NCBI RefSeq assembly: GCF_003122085.1
Contig: NZ_QEXV01000006.1
Coordinates: 124,001-188,000, forward strand
Source: Marinicauda salina
Lineage (GTDB): Bacteria; Pseudomonadota; Alphaproteobacteria; Caulobacterales; Maricaulaceae
Reading direction: 5' to 3'
DNA: 64,000 bases
The position numbers and the translations under genes were made by a program. Positions 1 to 10,055 of this stretch are shown in pieces (the stretch's first letter is position 1; the number at the start of each line of letters is the position of its first letter). The notes beneath the pieces are model-generated. The model made no database searches. It worked only from the letters and a program-made list of their open reading frames with translations, and was not told where the DNA came from.

Positions 1-1
1 G

Positions 2-1150
2 CGCTTCATCCCGCATGGCGAGAAGGCCGGCCTCACCCTCGGCATGGCTATGACGGAAAAGCAGGGCGGCTCGGACGTGCGCGCCAACGAGACGACGGCC
101 CGGGCGCTCGACGCCGACGGCGAGGTCGAGCTCACCGGTCACAAATGGTTCTGTTCCGCGCCGATGTCCGACGGCTTCCTCACGCTGGCCTATGAAGAAG
201 GCGGCGCGGAAACCGGCCTGTCCTGCTTCCTCGTCCCGCGCTGGCGCCCGGACGGGACGCGCAACGCCATCGAGATCCAGCGCCTGAAGGACAAGCTCGG
301 CGATCGCTCCAACGCCTCCTCCGAGATCGAGTACAAGCAGGCCTGGGCCAAGCGCGTGGGCGAGCCCGGCCGCGGGGTGCGCACCATCATCGAGATGGTC
401 AACCACACCCGACTCGACTGCCTGGCGGGCTCGGCGGGCCTGATCCGCCAGGTCGCGGCGATGTCGGTCTGGCACGCCGACCGGCGCGCGGCCTTCCAGC
501 GCCGGCTCATCGACCAGCCGCTCATGCGCGCCGTGCTGGCCGATCTCGCGCTCGAGGCCGAGGCCGCGCTGGCGCTCGCCTTCCGCGTCACCGAGAGCTT
601 CGACAGGGCCGAAGCCGACGATCACGAGCGCGCCCTGTCGCGCATCCTCACGCCGATCGCGAAATACTGGATCTGCAAGCGCGCGCCGTATCTCGCCTAC
701 GAGGCGATGGAGGCCCACGGCGGCGCGGGCTATGTCGAGGAGCACCCCCTGCCCCGAATCTTCCGGCAGAGCCCGCTCAACGCGATCTGGGAGGGCTCGG
801 GCAACGTCATCGCGCTCGACACGCTGCGCGCGCTCGGCCGCGACGAGAACGCTCGCGAGGCGCTGCGCGCCGAACTCGCCGGCGCGGCGGGCCGCCATCC
901 CGCGCTCGACGAACGGCTGGCGGGCCTCGAGAAGATGGTCGCCTCCGGGATCGGGGAAGCCGACGCCCGCCGCTTCGCCGAACTCGCCGCCCATGCGCTC
1001 GCCGCCGCAGCGCTCTACCGCGCCGGGCTGGAGCCCGCCGCGGAGGCCTATGTCGCGCGGAAGATCGCGGAGTGCTCGACCATGCTGGGCGCTGGCGAAG
1101 CCGCGATCGACGAGGAGGCGCTCATCGCCCGCGCGCGGCTGTCGTCATGA
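2..1150 (+). CDS. AidB-like acyl-CoA dehydrogenase (5' truncated)
   Basis: The reading frame is open from base 2, so the gene starts upstream of the window; 382 codons are visible. It belongs to the FAD-dependent acyl-CoA dehydrogenases, which oxidise acyl-CoA thioesters in the cytoplasm. The early motif MTEKQGGSDVRANET and the late stretches YEAMEAHGGAGYVEE and AIWEGSGNVIALD are typical of the AidB/isovaleryl-CoA dehydrogenase-like branch and cover the FAD-contact loop, catalytic region and C-terminal helical domain. Its TGA lies six bases inside the convergent YkgJ-family gene, so the two 3' ends overlap. AidB proper is linked to alkylation stress and has poor dehydrogenase activity. Which member this is cannot be settled without the N-terminal part. 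Confidence 0.9.
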   Translation, partial: RFIPHGEKAGLTLGMAMTEKQGGSDVRANETTARALDADGEVELTGHKWFCSAPMSDGFLTLAYEEGGAETGLSCFLVPRWRPDGTRNAIEIQRLKDKLGDRSNASSEIEYKQAWAKRVGEPGRGVRTIIEMVNHTRLDCLAGSAGLIRQVAAMSVWHADRRAAFQRRLIDQPLMRAVLADLALEAEAALALAFRVTESFDRAEADDHERALSRILTPIAKYWICKRAPYLAYEAMEAHGGAGYVEEHPLPRIFRQSPLNAIWEGSGNVIALDTLRALGRDENAREALRAELAGAAGRHPALDERLAGLEKMVASGIGEADARRFAELAAHALAAAALYRAGLEPAAEAYVARKIAECSTMLGAGEAAIDEEALIARARLSS

Positions 1151-1738
1151 CCCGGTGAAGCGCTCGGCCAGCCAGCGAGCGTGGAGTTCGGCGCGCTCCT
1201 CCAGGGTTTCCGGGACAGGCTCGCCGCGGCGTTCGCACTCGCGCGCGACGAAACCTTCGAGATCGAGGAAGTCTTCGGGCTCGGCCTCCGCGCCTTCGCC
1301 CTCACCGATCGAGAGATCGCGATAGAGCGCGTAATAGGCGTCGGCGGCGGCCATGTAGGGTTCCGCGCCCTGCTGTTCGAGATAGTCCGCGATCCGGCCG
1401 TCCGCCCCGTAGACGCCTTCGGTCTCGGGATGGGGCGTCATGTGTTCGAAGCGCTCGCCCTGCGACCCCACGATTCGGCCCAGCGGATAGAGCCGGCATA
1501 CCAGCGGGCGGTCGGGATGAACCGTGCAGCCAGCCTCGCCGAGGAAAACGCAGGTCCCGGTCTCGTCGCGCTTCAGCCGGACGCCGTCATCGGTATAGCG
1601 CTCGACGAACTTGGACGCGCTCACGCCCAGCCGGCGCGCAAGCCGGGCGAGTTCATAAGGGTTGATCTGGATGATCTTGCCGCGACAGCACCGATTGCAG
1701 GCGTTGCAGACATAGGAGAACGCGTCGTCGCGCTGCAT
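1145..1738 (-). CDS. YkgJ-family cysteine cluster protein
   Basis: A 197-residue protein with the family's N-terminal CxxCxxCC cluster (C11, C14, C17, C18). Further cysteines follow in the segment CVFLGEAGCTVHPDRP and just after it in LVCRLYPLG. Together they form the spaced set of Cys ligands thought to hold an iron-sulfur or zinc centre. The molecular function of the family is not established. The start lies five bases after the stop of the decapeptide-repeat gene upstream, so the two are probably co-transcribed. The C-terminal 60 residues are acidic and less conserved in character. The family call is confident; any substrate is unknown. Confidence 0.85.
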   Translation of the reverse strand: MQRDDAFSYVCNACNRCCRGKIIQINPYELARLARRLGVSASKFVERYTDDGVRLKRDETGTCVFLGEAGCTVHPDRPLVCRLYPLGRIVGSQGERFEHMTPHPETEGVYGADGRIADYLEQQGAEPYMAAADAYYALYRDLSIGEGEGAEAEPEDFLDLEGFVARECERRGEPVPETLEERAELHARWLAERFTGS

Positions 1739-1743
1739 GCGGT

Positions 1744-2217
1744 CTAGCGGTGCGGACCGCCCCCGGCGTCGTGCGGGCCGCCGCCCGCGCCGTCTTCGAC
1801 CGCCTCGCCGTCGACGCCGTCGATCTTGATCTGGCGGCTCTCCGGCTCCTCAATCTTGATCTGACGCGATTCCGGAGACTCGACCTTGAACTGCCGCGAT
1901 TCCCGGAGCGCCTCCGGATCGACCTGCGGCGTCTCCAGCTTGTACTGCATCGACTCGGCGTCGACCTTGTGCTGCCGGGTTTCGGGCTCGCCGATCTTGA
2001 TCTGGCGGGACTCCTCGTCGGTGACCTTGTGCTGCCGCGCCTCGGGATCGGCGATCTTGATCTGGCGGCTGTCGAGCGCCTCCTGAGCCGCGCCGAGATC
2101 GACGGCCGGACGGGCGCCGTCCTCTCCATCGGGCGATTGCCCCGCCTGTGCGGGTGCGATGCCGAGCGACGCCCCGAGCAGCGCGAGCATGGCGGCCTTG
2201 CTGGTTTTGTCGGACAT
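1744..2217 (-). CDS. secreted decapeptide-repeat protein, unknown function
   Basis: A 157-residue protein I do not recognise. Residues 1-26 form a signal peptide ending APAQA|G. Residues 49-133 hold eight copies of a short motif, consensus (E/D)(S/A/T)RQ(I/H/F)K(I/V) followed by an acidic residue and often Pro. The cores lie at residues 51, 61, 71, 81, 90, 108, 118 and 128, giving an almost strict ten-residue period with one nine-residue step and one longer insert (about 95-105). The tail is acidic, then Gly/His rich (GGGPH twice). Alternating charged and beta-branched residues suggest short beta strands or a solenoid, but this is inference. The start ATG has a strong AAGGGGA upstream. It sits between a DUF819 gene and a YkgJ gene on the same strand. 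Confidence 0.85.
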   Translation of the reverse strand: MSDKTSKAAMLALLGASLGIAPAQAGQSPDGEDGARPAVDLGAAQEALDSRQIKIADPEARQHKVTDEESRQIKIGEPETRQHKVDAESMQYKLETPQVDPEALRESRQFKVESPESRQIKIEEPESRQIKIDGVDGEAVEDGAGGGPHDAGGGPHR

Positions 2218-2299
2218 CGATGCATCCCCTTTCCGGAAGCCTCGCTTCGGAGGATATCAGTGCGCGCAAGGCGGCGACACCCCGCGAGCCGCCCCGACG

Positions 2300-3496
2300 T
2301 CAGCCGAGCGCCTGCCAGATCCCGTAGACGGCCGAGCCCAGCACCGTGCCCAGCGCATAGCCGAACACGCCCACCAGCACGCCCGGCGTGACGAGGTCGC
2401 GCCAGCCTTTCGCGGCGGCCAGCGCCGGCGCCGTCGTCGCGCCCAGGATCGAGGCGTTCGACGCGGTGATCAGCTCGGGCAGCGACAGGCGGAAGACCGA
2501 GCCCAGCCCGAACACCACCAGCGCATGCCCGGCCAGAATGATCGCCACCATCGGGATCAGGATCGGCGCCTGGCGGATCATCGCCTCGATGTTCGCCCCG
2601 GCTGCGATGGCGGCGAAGAAGACGAAGGCCAGCCCCAGTCCCAGCTCGTAGCCGCCGTGGAGCTTCGCCATGCGGCCGGGCATCGCCGTGGCCGGGATCA
2701 GAGCGAGGATCGTGATGATGACGTAGCGCAGATAGCCCGAGAACAGGCCGTCCCAGGCCGGCGGCAGGTTCGCCGCGACCCAGCGGTCGCCGAAGAAGAC
2801 GATAGCGTCGGCCAGCGCCACCACGATCAGCGCGAGCGCGAGCACCGTCGTCAGCGTGAAGGCCGTGGGCGTGCCCTCCGGGACCTCGGGATCGTCGTCG
2901 CCCTGCGTGTGGTCGATCGCGGGGAAGCGCCGCGCCAGCCACGCCCAGCCCGGCAGCACGGCGAGGACCGCCAGGAAGAGCGCGCTCGCCATGTTGTCGA
3001 CCGCGGTCGCCGCGGCGACGAAGGACTCGTCCTCGCGCAGTCCGGTCATGTCCAGCAGCGCGGCGTAATTGACCGAGCCGCCGACATAGGTCGCGGTGAA
3101 GGCTCCGGCGACGCCGGGCTCGCGGGCGCCGAAATCCAGAAGCAGCATGGCGATGACGACGCCCACCGTCGTGCCCAGCGCGGCGAGCATGAAGGCGCCG
3201 GCCATCCGCCCGGTCTCGAAGAAGATCCGCTTGAGGTCCGCCTTGAACAGGAAGAGCGGGATCAGCACCGGCACAAAGTAGTCGAAGACGAAGCCGTAGG
3301 CCGGCGCGTCGTGGGGAATCACCCGCAGATTGGCGAGCAGGATCGCGCCGAGAATCGCCCAGACCGCGCCGGTCAGCAGCGCGCCGATCTTCGTCTTCTC
3401 CATCAGGAAGCCGAACATCGCCACGGCGAACAGCGCCGCCATGACCGCCATGTGATTGCCCGCCGGGATCAGCGTGGCCGAAGCCGCGTCGTCCAT
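2300..3496 (-). CDS. DUF819 family integral membrane protein
   Basis: A 398-residue, strongly hydrophobic protein with about ten membrane segments from residue 17 to the C-terminus. Family features include the early FLMEKTKIGALLTGAVWAI segment, PLFLFKADLKRIF, and the glycine-rich pore-like stretch FTATYVGGSVNYAAL near residue 145. DUF819 (YjcL-type) proteins sit in the inner membrane and look like secondary transporters, but their substrate is not established. A short polar loop near residues 200-215 separates two halves. The gene lies 49 bp downstream of a secreted M20 amidohydrolase on the same strand, which makes uptake of an amidohydrolase product a reasonable but untested idea. Confidence 0.88.
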   Translation of the reverse strand: MDDAASATLIPAGNHMAVMAALFAVAMFGFLMEKTKIGALLTGAVWAILGAILLANLRVIPHDAPAYGFVFDYFVPVLIPLFLFKADLKRIFFETGRMAGAFMLAALGTTVGVVIAMLLLDFGAREPGVAGAFTATYVGGSVNYAALLDMTGLREDESFVAAATAVDNMASALFLAVLAVLPGWAWLARRFPAIDHTQGDDDPEVPEGTPTAFTLTTVLALALIVVALADAIVFFGDRWVAANLPPAWDGLFSGYLRYVIITILALIPATAMPGRMAKLHGGYELGLGLAFVFFAAIAAGANIEAMIRQAPILIPMVAIILAGHALVVFGLGSVFRLSLPELITASNASILGATTAPALAAAKGWRDLVTPGVLVGVFGYALGTVLGSAVYGIWQALG

Positions 3497-3545
3497 GCCC
3501 CGCCCCTTTTTTCGTCCGCTCGCCGTCGAGGCCGCGCTCCGGCGG

Positions 3546-4886
3546 CTACTCCGTCTCGCCCGCCGGCACGCCCTCGTCGAACAGGTCGAGCGCGATGGCG
3601 ATCATGCCCTCGCCCGCGGTGGTGATCGCCGCTTCGGCGTCGGGATAGAAGAAGGGCGAGTGATTGGAGGGCGGCGCCTCGCCGGTTTCCTGAGCCTCGG
3701 CCCACACATCGTCGGGCGTCGCGCCGACCCAGAACATGAAGATCGGCACGTCCTCGTCGGTGCGGCCGTAGCGGGCGAAGTCCTCGCCGCCGGTCACCGG
3801 CTGGCCGATCTGGACGGCCTCGCCGAAACGGTCGCGCAGCACCTCGCCGGCGCGTGCCGACAGGGCGGGATCGTTGTAGACCGCCGGGGTGTAGACCTCC
3901 TCGATCTCGATTTCCGGCATCAGCGCCTCGGGGAGGCCCGCCGCCTCGGCCTGTCCGCGCGCGATGCGCTCGATGCCGGTGAGCAGCTGCTCGCGCACCT
4001 CGTCGGTGTAGGAGCGCACGGTGATCTGGAGATGGGCCTCGTCGGAGATGATGTTGTGCTTGGTCCCGGCGTTGAACGCGCCGACGGTCACCACGCCGGT
4101 CTCGAACGGCGACAGCTCGCGGCTCACCAGAGTCTGCAGGTTCATCACGATCTGGCTGCCCAGCACGACCGGGTCCTTGCCGAGATGCGGCGAGGCGCCG
4201 TGGGCGCCGACGCCGCGCACATAGACGTCGACGGTGTCGACATTGGCCATGGCGTATTCGGGCACGTAGCGGATCTCGCCGGCGGGCATGTAGCCCCAGG
4301 TGTGGAAGGACACGACCGCGTCGGGCGCGCCGCCGAAGCGCTCGTAGAGCCCGTCATTGAGCATCTCGTAGGCGCCCAGGCCGATCTCCTCGGCGGGCTG
4401 GCCGATCAGGACGAGCGTCCCGGACCAGGCCTCGCGATTCTCCGCCATCCAGCGCCCGGCGCCGATGAGCGCGGTGACGTGGGTGTCGTGGGCGCAGGCG
4501 TGCATCGCCGGGAAGGAGTTCCCGTTGCGGTCCTCCATGACGACCTCGGAGGCGAAATCGAGCCCGGTGCGCTCCTCCATCGGCAGGCCGTCCATGTCGC
4601 CGCGCAGCATCACCGTCGGGCCTTCGCCGTTCTCCAGGACCGCCACGATCCCGGTCCGCCCCACGCCCTCGGTGACCTCGAAGCCGGCCTCACGGAGCTC
4701 CTCGGCCAGCCGCGCGGCGGTCTCGTGCTCGACGAAGGACAGCTCGGGATTGGCGTGGAAATGCCGGTAGAGCCCTTCGAGATGGCTCTCGTAGTCGGTT
4801 GCGATCTCGGTGCGCAGGGCGTCCTGGCCGAAGGCGGGCGCGCCGAGCGCGAGCGCGCAGGCGGCGGCGGAGAAAAGGCGGCGCAT
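3546..4886 (-). CDS. secreted M20 family amidohydrolase
   Basis: A 446-residue metallo-amidohydrolase of the IAA-amino acid/N-acyl amino acid hydrolase type (M20D), probably cleaving an N-acyl or amide bond in the periplasm. The start chosen is the second in-frame ATG, giving MRRLFSAAACALALGAPAFG as a clean signal peptide with GGAG eight bases upstream; a longer frame exists but lacks a signal. Visible metal and catalytic motifs are MLRGDMDGLPM, HACAHDTH, GQPAEEIGLGA and the dimerisation-domain motif GAHGASPHLG. The second Cys-Gly of the usual HxCGHD is Cys-Ala here. The gene leads a leftward group with DUF819, the repeat protein and YkgJ. Confidence 0.9.
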   Translation of the reverse strand: MRRLFSAAACALALGAPAFGQDALRTEIATDYESHLEGLYRHFHANPELSFVEHETAARLAEELREAGFEVTEGVGRTGIVAVLENGEGPTVMLRGDMDGLPMEERTGLDFASEVVMEDRNGNSFPAMHACAHDTHVTALIGAGRWMAENREAWSGTLVLIGQPAEEIGLGAYEMLNDGLYERFGGAPDAVVSFHTWGYMPAGEIRYVPEYAMANVDTVDVYVRGVGAHGASPHLGKDPVVLGSQIVMNLQTLVSRELSPFETGVVTVGAFNAGTKHNIISDEAHLQITVRSYTDEVREQLLTGIERIARGQAEAAGLPEALMPEIEIEEVYTPAVYNDPALSARAGEVLRDRFGEAVQIGQPVTGGEDFARYGRTDEDVPIFMFWVGATPDDVWAEAQETGEAPPSNHSPFFYPDAEAAITTAGEGMIAIALDLFDEGVPAGETE

Positions 4887-5023
4887 GGGGAACTCCGGTC
4901 TCTGCTTCGCGCGCATTCGAGACCGGCCCGGCCGGGGCGTCAATGCCGCCGCGCGGTCCGGCGGCCTAACGCCATGGCAACATCTCCCGTGCTTGGCTCA
5001 CGGCGAGGGATCAGACCGAGTTC

Positions 5024-5608
5024 ATGGCGCTAGGCAATTTCAAGCGCGCGCTTTCCGGCCTGTGGGTCGCCGAGGAGCGCACCGCGTCGCCGGCCGGACC
5101 GGCGCCGGACCTGGCCTTCCGCCAGGCCGTCGAGGCGTGGGTGGAGTTCAAGCGCCTGCATCTCGCCTTCGCCCAGACGCTCAACAGCCTCATCCGCAAG
5201 CGCTCCAACCTGCTCCAGCTCATCAAGTTCGCCATGCTGTCCGAGGCCGAGGCGCAGAAGCTGACGCCGCAGGCCGCCTTCGTCGTGGACGCGGCGATGG
5301 CGGAGCTCATCGGGGCGTTGCCGATCCAGCGCTACGCGGCGCTCTACCGGATGATGAACGCCCAGGCCTTCGACGACGACGCGCTCAAGGCCGTGCTCGA
5401 CCCGGGCAATCTCAAGGCCGCCGAGGTGATCCTGAAGGTCGTGGGCGACGCGCCGGCGCGCGCCGATCTCGCCTTCGTCAATCTCGCCGAGCGCGCCGGC
5501 TTCAAGGGCGCGGAGCGCGCCGAGAAATGGTCGCCGGAGATCGCCCGGATCCACCGCGATCTGCTGACGCACTACCGCTCCGCGCTGCGGTCGCGCGGTC
5601 TCATCTGA
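5024..5608 (+). CDS. conserved-looking hypothetical, helical
   Basis: A 194-residue cytoplasmic protein that I do not recognise. It has no signal peptide or membrane segment. The composition is Ala/Leu/Arg/Glu rich and helix-prone throughout, with few low-complexity runs, which argues for a folded helical bundle. Three cores stand out: residues 37-70 (EFKRLHLAFAQTLNSLIRK), 83-112 (AAFVVDAAMAELIG) and 115-150 (IQRYAALYRMMNAQAF). Codon use matches neighbouring real genes. It runs convergent to the next gene, with only three bases between stops. No function is proposed. Confidence 0.7.
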   Translation: MALGNFKRALSGLWVAEERTASPAGPAPDLAFRQAVEAWVEFKRLHLAFAQTLNSLIRKRSNLLQLIKFAMLSEAEAQKLTPQAAFVVDAAMAELIGALPIQRYAALYRMMNAQAFDDDALKAVLDPGNLKAAEVILKVVGDAPARADLAFVNLAERAGFKGAERAEKWSPEIARIHRDLLTHYRSALRSRGLI

Positions 5609-5611
5609 GCC

Positions 5612-6115
5612 CTATGCGAACAGCGCGTCGACATCGGCCTGGGCGGGGCAGTCCTCGCAGAGGTCCTCGCCCTCGATGCGGCCGTGAATGGCGTTGCTCG
5701 CCGCGGCGATCAGCGGATGGATCTCCTCGCCCGCCAGCCGCGCGACCTGCGCCGGCGCGTCGGGATCGCCGGTCTCGAGCAGGGCCTTGGCGCGGCCGAT
5801 CTCGGCGTTGAGCGACAGCACGATGGTCTCGAGATGGGCGCGCAGCGCGCGCGGCGCGGCGCGATACGCCTTGATCGCCAGCGCCTTGGCCGCGAACCCC
5901 GAGCGTTCGAAGTGCGCCTCGTAGTCGAGCGGCTCCCAGGCCAGCACGTCCTCGGCGCAATCGGGCATGTCGGGCAGCATCTCCATCATCATCGCCACCT
6001 CGTTGAAGTGGTTCAGATAATCGGTCGCAAGCCCGGTCTCGGGATGGATGTTCGCCGCCGCCAGCTTGTCCGCCGACAGCGCGCCCTCGCCCAGCTTGTG
6101 CGCGGCTTCGCTCAT
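5612..6115 (-). CDS. hypothetical protein with C-terminal CxxC
   Basis: A 167-residue soluble protein that I cannot assign. The first 60 residues contain LNHFNEVAMMMEMLPDMPDC and the acidic stretch EDVLAWEPLDYEAHF; the middle is helical (residues 75-145). The last 15 residues hold C153 and C156 (CEDC) followed by PAQADVDALFA, an acidic tail ending in a hydrophobic pair that could be a protein-interaction peptide. It has no signal peptide. GGAGGAAAT lies somewhat far upstream and GAAGG is adjacent to the ATG, so the start is likely but not certain. It is convergent with the preceding unknown gene; metG is the next gene upstream on the same strand, after a hairpin-rich spacer. Confidence 0.7.
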   Translation of the reverse strand: MSEAAHKLGEGALSADKLAAANIHPETGLATDYLNHFNEVAMMMEMLPDMPDCAEDVLAWEPLDYEAHFERSGFAAKALAIKAYRAAPRALRAHLETIVLSLNAEIGRAKALLETGDPDAPAQVARLAGEEIHPLIAAASNAIHGRIEGEDLCEDCPAQADVDALFA

Positions 6116-6203
6116 GCCTTCGCCCGGATTTCCTCCATCCCGGCCGGACCTTGACGCATCAAGCTTTCAGAAGGGCTAAGGCGGCGAGGCGCACGGATTG
6201 AAA

Positions 6204-6286
6204 CCCCGGCCGAGCGGAGCGAGAGCCGGGGCCTCCCGACGCAAATCCCGCCACGGTCCCGGATCGCGCCTGCGGCGCGTCCGGGA
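6204..6286. repeat. two hairpin-forming palindromes between metG and the next gene
   Basis: CCCCGGC (6204-6210) pairs with GCCGGGG (6225-6231) across a 14-nt loop. TCCCGGA (6257-6263) plus CGCGC pairs with GCGCG plus TCCGGGA (ending 6286), leaving one unpaired T. No T-tract follows either, so these look like REP-type palindromes or Rho-independent-like structures rather than classical terminators. They lie directly downstream of the metG stop. Confidence 0.5.
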
Positions 6287-6296
6287 ATTCAATTCG

Positions 6297-8015
<1,719 letters not shown>

Positions 8016-8120
8016 GGCGGCGAATCCCCATGAGGAGTATGATTCATTCACGGCGCGAACGCGCGCCGAACCAGTGTCGAGGGCGCAGCAATAGCCGCCC
8101 CGGCGGGGGAGGAAAACATC

Positions 8121-8558
8121 ATGCCCCGGATTTTCGGTCACGACCTCATCGCCGCGGTCGCCGCCGTGGCGGCGATCTACCTCATCGGCTTCCTGATCTA
8201 CGGCGTGGTCTTCCAGGATCTCTGGATGAGCCTCGCCGGCGTCACGGAGGCCGATTATGCTGGCCAGGAATGGAAGATGGCGCTGTCGCCGGTCATGCCG
8301 ATCCTCACCGTGATCGGGCTTTCCGCGCTCATCGAAATGAGCGGGGCGCGCGACATCGCCGGCCATCTCAAGGTCGGCTTCTTCGCCTGGCTCGGCTTCG
8401 CCTTCACCGCGCTCATGTACGGCTGGGTCTACGGCGCGGATTATCCGCTCGGCCTGTTCGCGATGGATGCGATCCACGTGCTTCTCGGCGCGCTGGCCGC
8501 CGCGGCCGTGCTGGTCTGGCGCAAGACGCCGCGCATCGTCGAGGCCGCCTCTCTCTAG
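8121..8558 (+). CDS. DUF1761 family membrane protein
   Basis: A 145-residue inner-membrane protein with four predicted transmembrane helices, roughly residues 7-30, 52-70, 85-105 and 115-135. The pattern matches the DUF1761 family: an N-terminal helix followed by a short periplasmic loop with [17 protein letters not shown], then [20 protein letters not shown]. The function of the family is unknown. It reads away from metG and has a GGGGGAGGAAAA stretch upstream of its ATG, a good ribosome-binding site. Confidence 0.85.
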   Translation: MPRIFGHDLIAAVAAVAAIYLIGFLIYGVVFQDLWMSLAGVTEADYAGQEWKMALSPVMPILTVIGLSALIEMSGARDIAGHLKVGFFAWLGFAFTALMYGWVYGADYPLGLFAMDAIHVLLGALAAAAVLVWRKTPRIVEAASL

Positions 8559-8575
8559 AACGTCGCGTCGGCGCA

Positions 8576-8591
8576 TTAGCCATCCATTAAC
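8576..8591. promoter_or_regulatory. CtrA-like site (TTAG-N7-TTAACC)
   Basis: TTAG, seven bases, then TTAACC matches the CtrA consensus TTAA-N7-TTAAC with one mismatch. A second TTAAC begins at 8597. The site lies about 100 bp upstream of the RTX/cadherin-like gene, in a spacer otherwise poor in features. CtrA binding is inferred from the motif only. Confidence 0.4.
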
Positions 8592-8687
8592 CGGGATTAA
8601 CAGCGATGCCTTGGCGGCGGGCGGCGCCGTCGGCACCGTTTTCCCCGGACGCGCAGGAACGCGCTTTGGCTGGAGAAAGGCGCCGTC

Positions 8688-10037
8688 ATGCCGAAACCCC
8701 AGGAGACTCCCGGACGCCCGGACGTCCAGGGCCCGCCCGCTCAGGCCGCCGGCGGCCCGCCGCCCGGACGCGGCCCGGCAGGCGCGCGTATCGCCGGATC
8801 GGGCGAGAATGACGTCTTCGTCAGCACGGCTGCGGACGAGACCTTCGTCGGCGGCGGCGGCGTCGACACCGTGATCTTCGACGGCGACGCGCGCGATTAC
8901 GCCTTCGCGACGAGCGGACGCGGCGCCAGCGTGTCCGGCGAAGACGGAAACGATGTGCTCATCAAGATCGAGGCCGCGCAGTTCGACAACGCGACCGTCT
9001 ATCTCGACGGGCGCAACAACGCCCCCGTCGTCGACGATCACGCCGTCGATCTCGTCGAGGACGGCGAGGCGGTCACGGTCGACGCGCTCGCCGACGCCTG
9101 GGACTTCGAGAACGATGCGGTCTCGCTGGTCTCCGTCGACGGCTCGGCCTTCGACGGCGAGGTGAGCTTCGATCCCGCAACCGGCGAAATCACCTTCGAT
9201 CCCGGCGACGCCTACCAGGGCCTCGGCGAAGGCGAGACGGTCGACGTCGAGGTGGGCTTCACCGCCAGCGACGGCCAGGACGTCACCGATGGCGTCGTCA
9301 CGGTGACGATCACGGGAACCGCCGACACGTCCGAGCAGACGCTGTCGGGCTGGCAGACGATCGGCGAATCCGCGATCGCCGACGGGACCATCGAGGTCAT
9401 CGCCGAGACCGACGACCGGCAGACGGATTCCGAGATCGAGGCCTTCCTCGGCATGACCACGACGCTCGACGCCTTCTCGCTCGGCGACGCGGCGTCGGGC
9501 TCGGCGATTATGACGACGGTCACGCTCGACGCGGCGGGAACGCTCAGCTTCACGTTCGACCTCGCCGGCGGCGACGAGGGCAGCTCGGTCTTCCGCGATT
9601 TCGGCTTCATCACCATCAACGGCGAGCCGATCATGCTCGAGCAGTATCCCGGCGTGGAGGGCCCGCAGAGCTTCTCCATCGAGCTCGAGGCCGGAACCTA
9701 CGAGATCGGCTTCGGCGCGGTCGACATGGACGACCCCTTCTTCGGACCGACGCTGACCATCACCGACCTGGTCGTGGAGACGAGCGGATCGACGGCGTCG
9801 AGCCTGACCACGGCGTCGGTCTCCGAACCCGAAACGGTCACGACGTCGGAAACCGACGGCGACCTCTTCGCGACCATGGTCGAAAGCCAGACCGAGGGCT
9901 CGCTCGACAGTTTCTTCCCGGGATCCGCGACCGGCGCGGCGCACGCCGGCCCGGTCGCGCACGACGCGGTGAACGCCGCCCCGGGCCTCGACGGCCTCGA
10001 GGCCGACATGATGGCGGCGGCCTCCGCCGGGGTCTGA
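8688..10037 (+). CDS. RTX/cadherin-like domain secreted protein
   Basis: A 449-residue acidic protein without a Sec signal peptide. Residues 1-35 are Pro/Gly/Ala rich. Residues 37-66 ([30 protein letters not shown]) resemble haemolysin-type calcium-binding repeats. Residues 109-212 form a VCBS/cadherin-like Ig fold, opening [20 protein letters not shown] and closing [10 protein letters not shown]. Residues about 215-370 form a further beta-rich domain rich in Asp/Gly/Thr. This composition is typical of surface or extracellular adhesins exported by type I systems, but no T1SS genes are adjacent. AAAGG lies about 8 bases before the ATG. It may have a role in surface attachment; this is inference from domain type. 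The CtrA-like site upstream would fit a cell-cycle-timed surface protein. Confidence 0.75.
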   Translation: MPKPQETPGRPDVQGPPAQAAGGPPPGRGPAGARIAGSGENDVFVSTAADETFVGGGGVDTVIFDGDARDYAFATSGRGASVSGEDGNDVLIKIEAAQFDNATVYLDGRNNAPVVDDHAVDLVEDGEAVTVDALADAWDFENDAVSLVSVDGSAFDGEVSFDPATGEITFDPGDAYQGLGEGETVDVEVGFTASDGQDVTDGVVTVTITGTADTSEQTLSGWQTIGESAIADGTIEVIAETDDRQTDSEIEAFLGMTTTLDAFSLGDAASGSAIMTTVTLDAAGTLSFTFDLAGGDEGSSVFRDFGFITINGEPIMLEQYPGVEGPQSFSIELEAGTYEIGFGAVDMDDPFFGPTLTITDLVVETSGSTASSLTTASVSEPETVTTSETDGDLFATMVESQTEGSLDSFFPGSATGAAHAGPVAHDAVNAAPGLDGLEADMMAAASAGV

Positions 10038-10055
10038 CCCCGCTCGATCGCCCCC

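Noticed and set aside
8016-9962. Upstream extension of the metG frame giving a 1221-residue protein
   Set aside because: The added part is antisense to the RTX-like and DUF1761 genes, has an Arg/Gly/Asp-rich composition typical of GC shadow, and the MetG N-terminus [12 protein letters not shown] starts at 8015.
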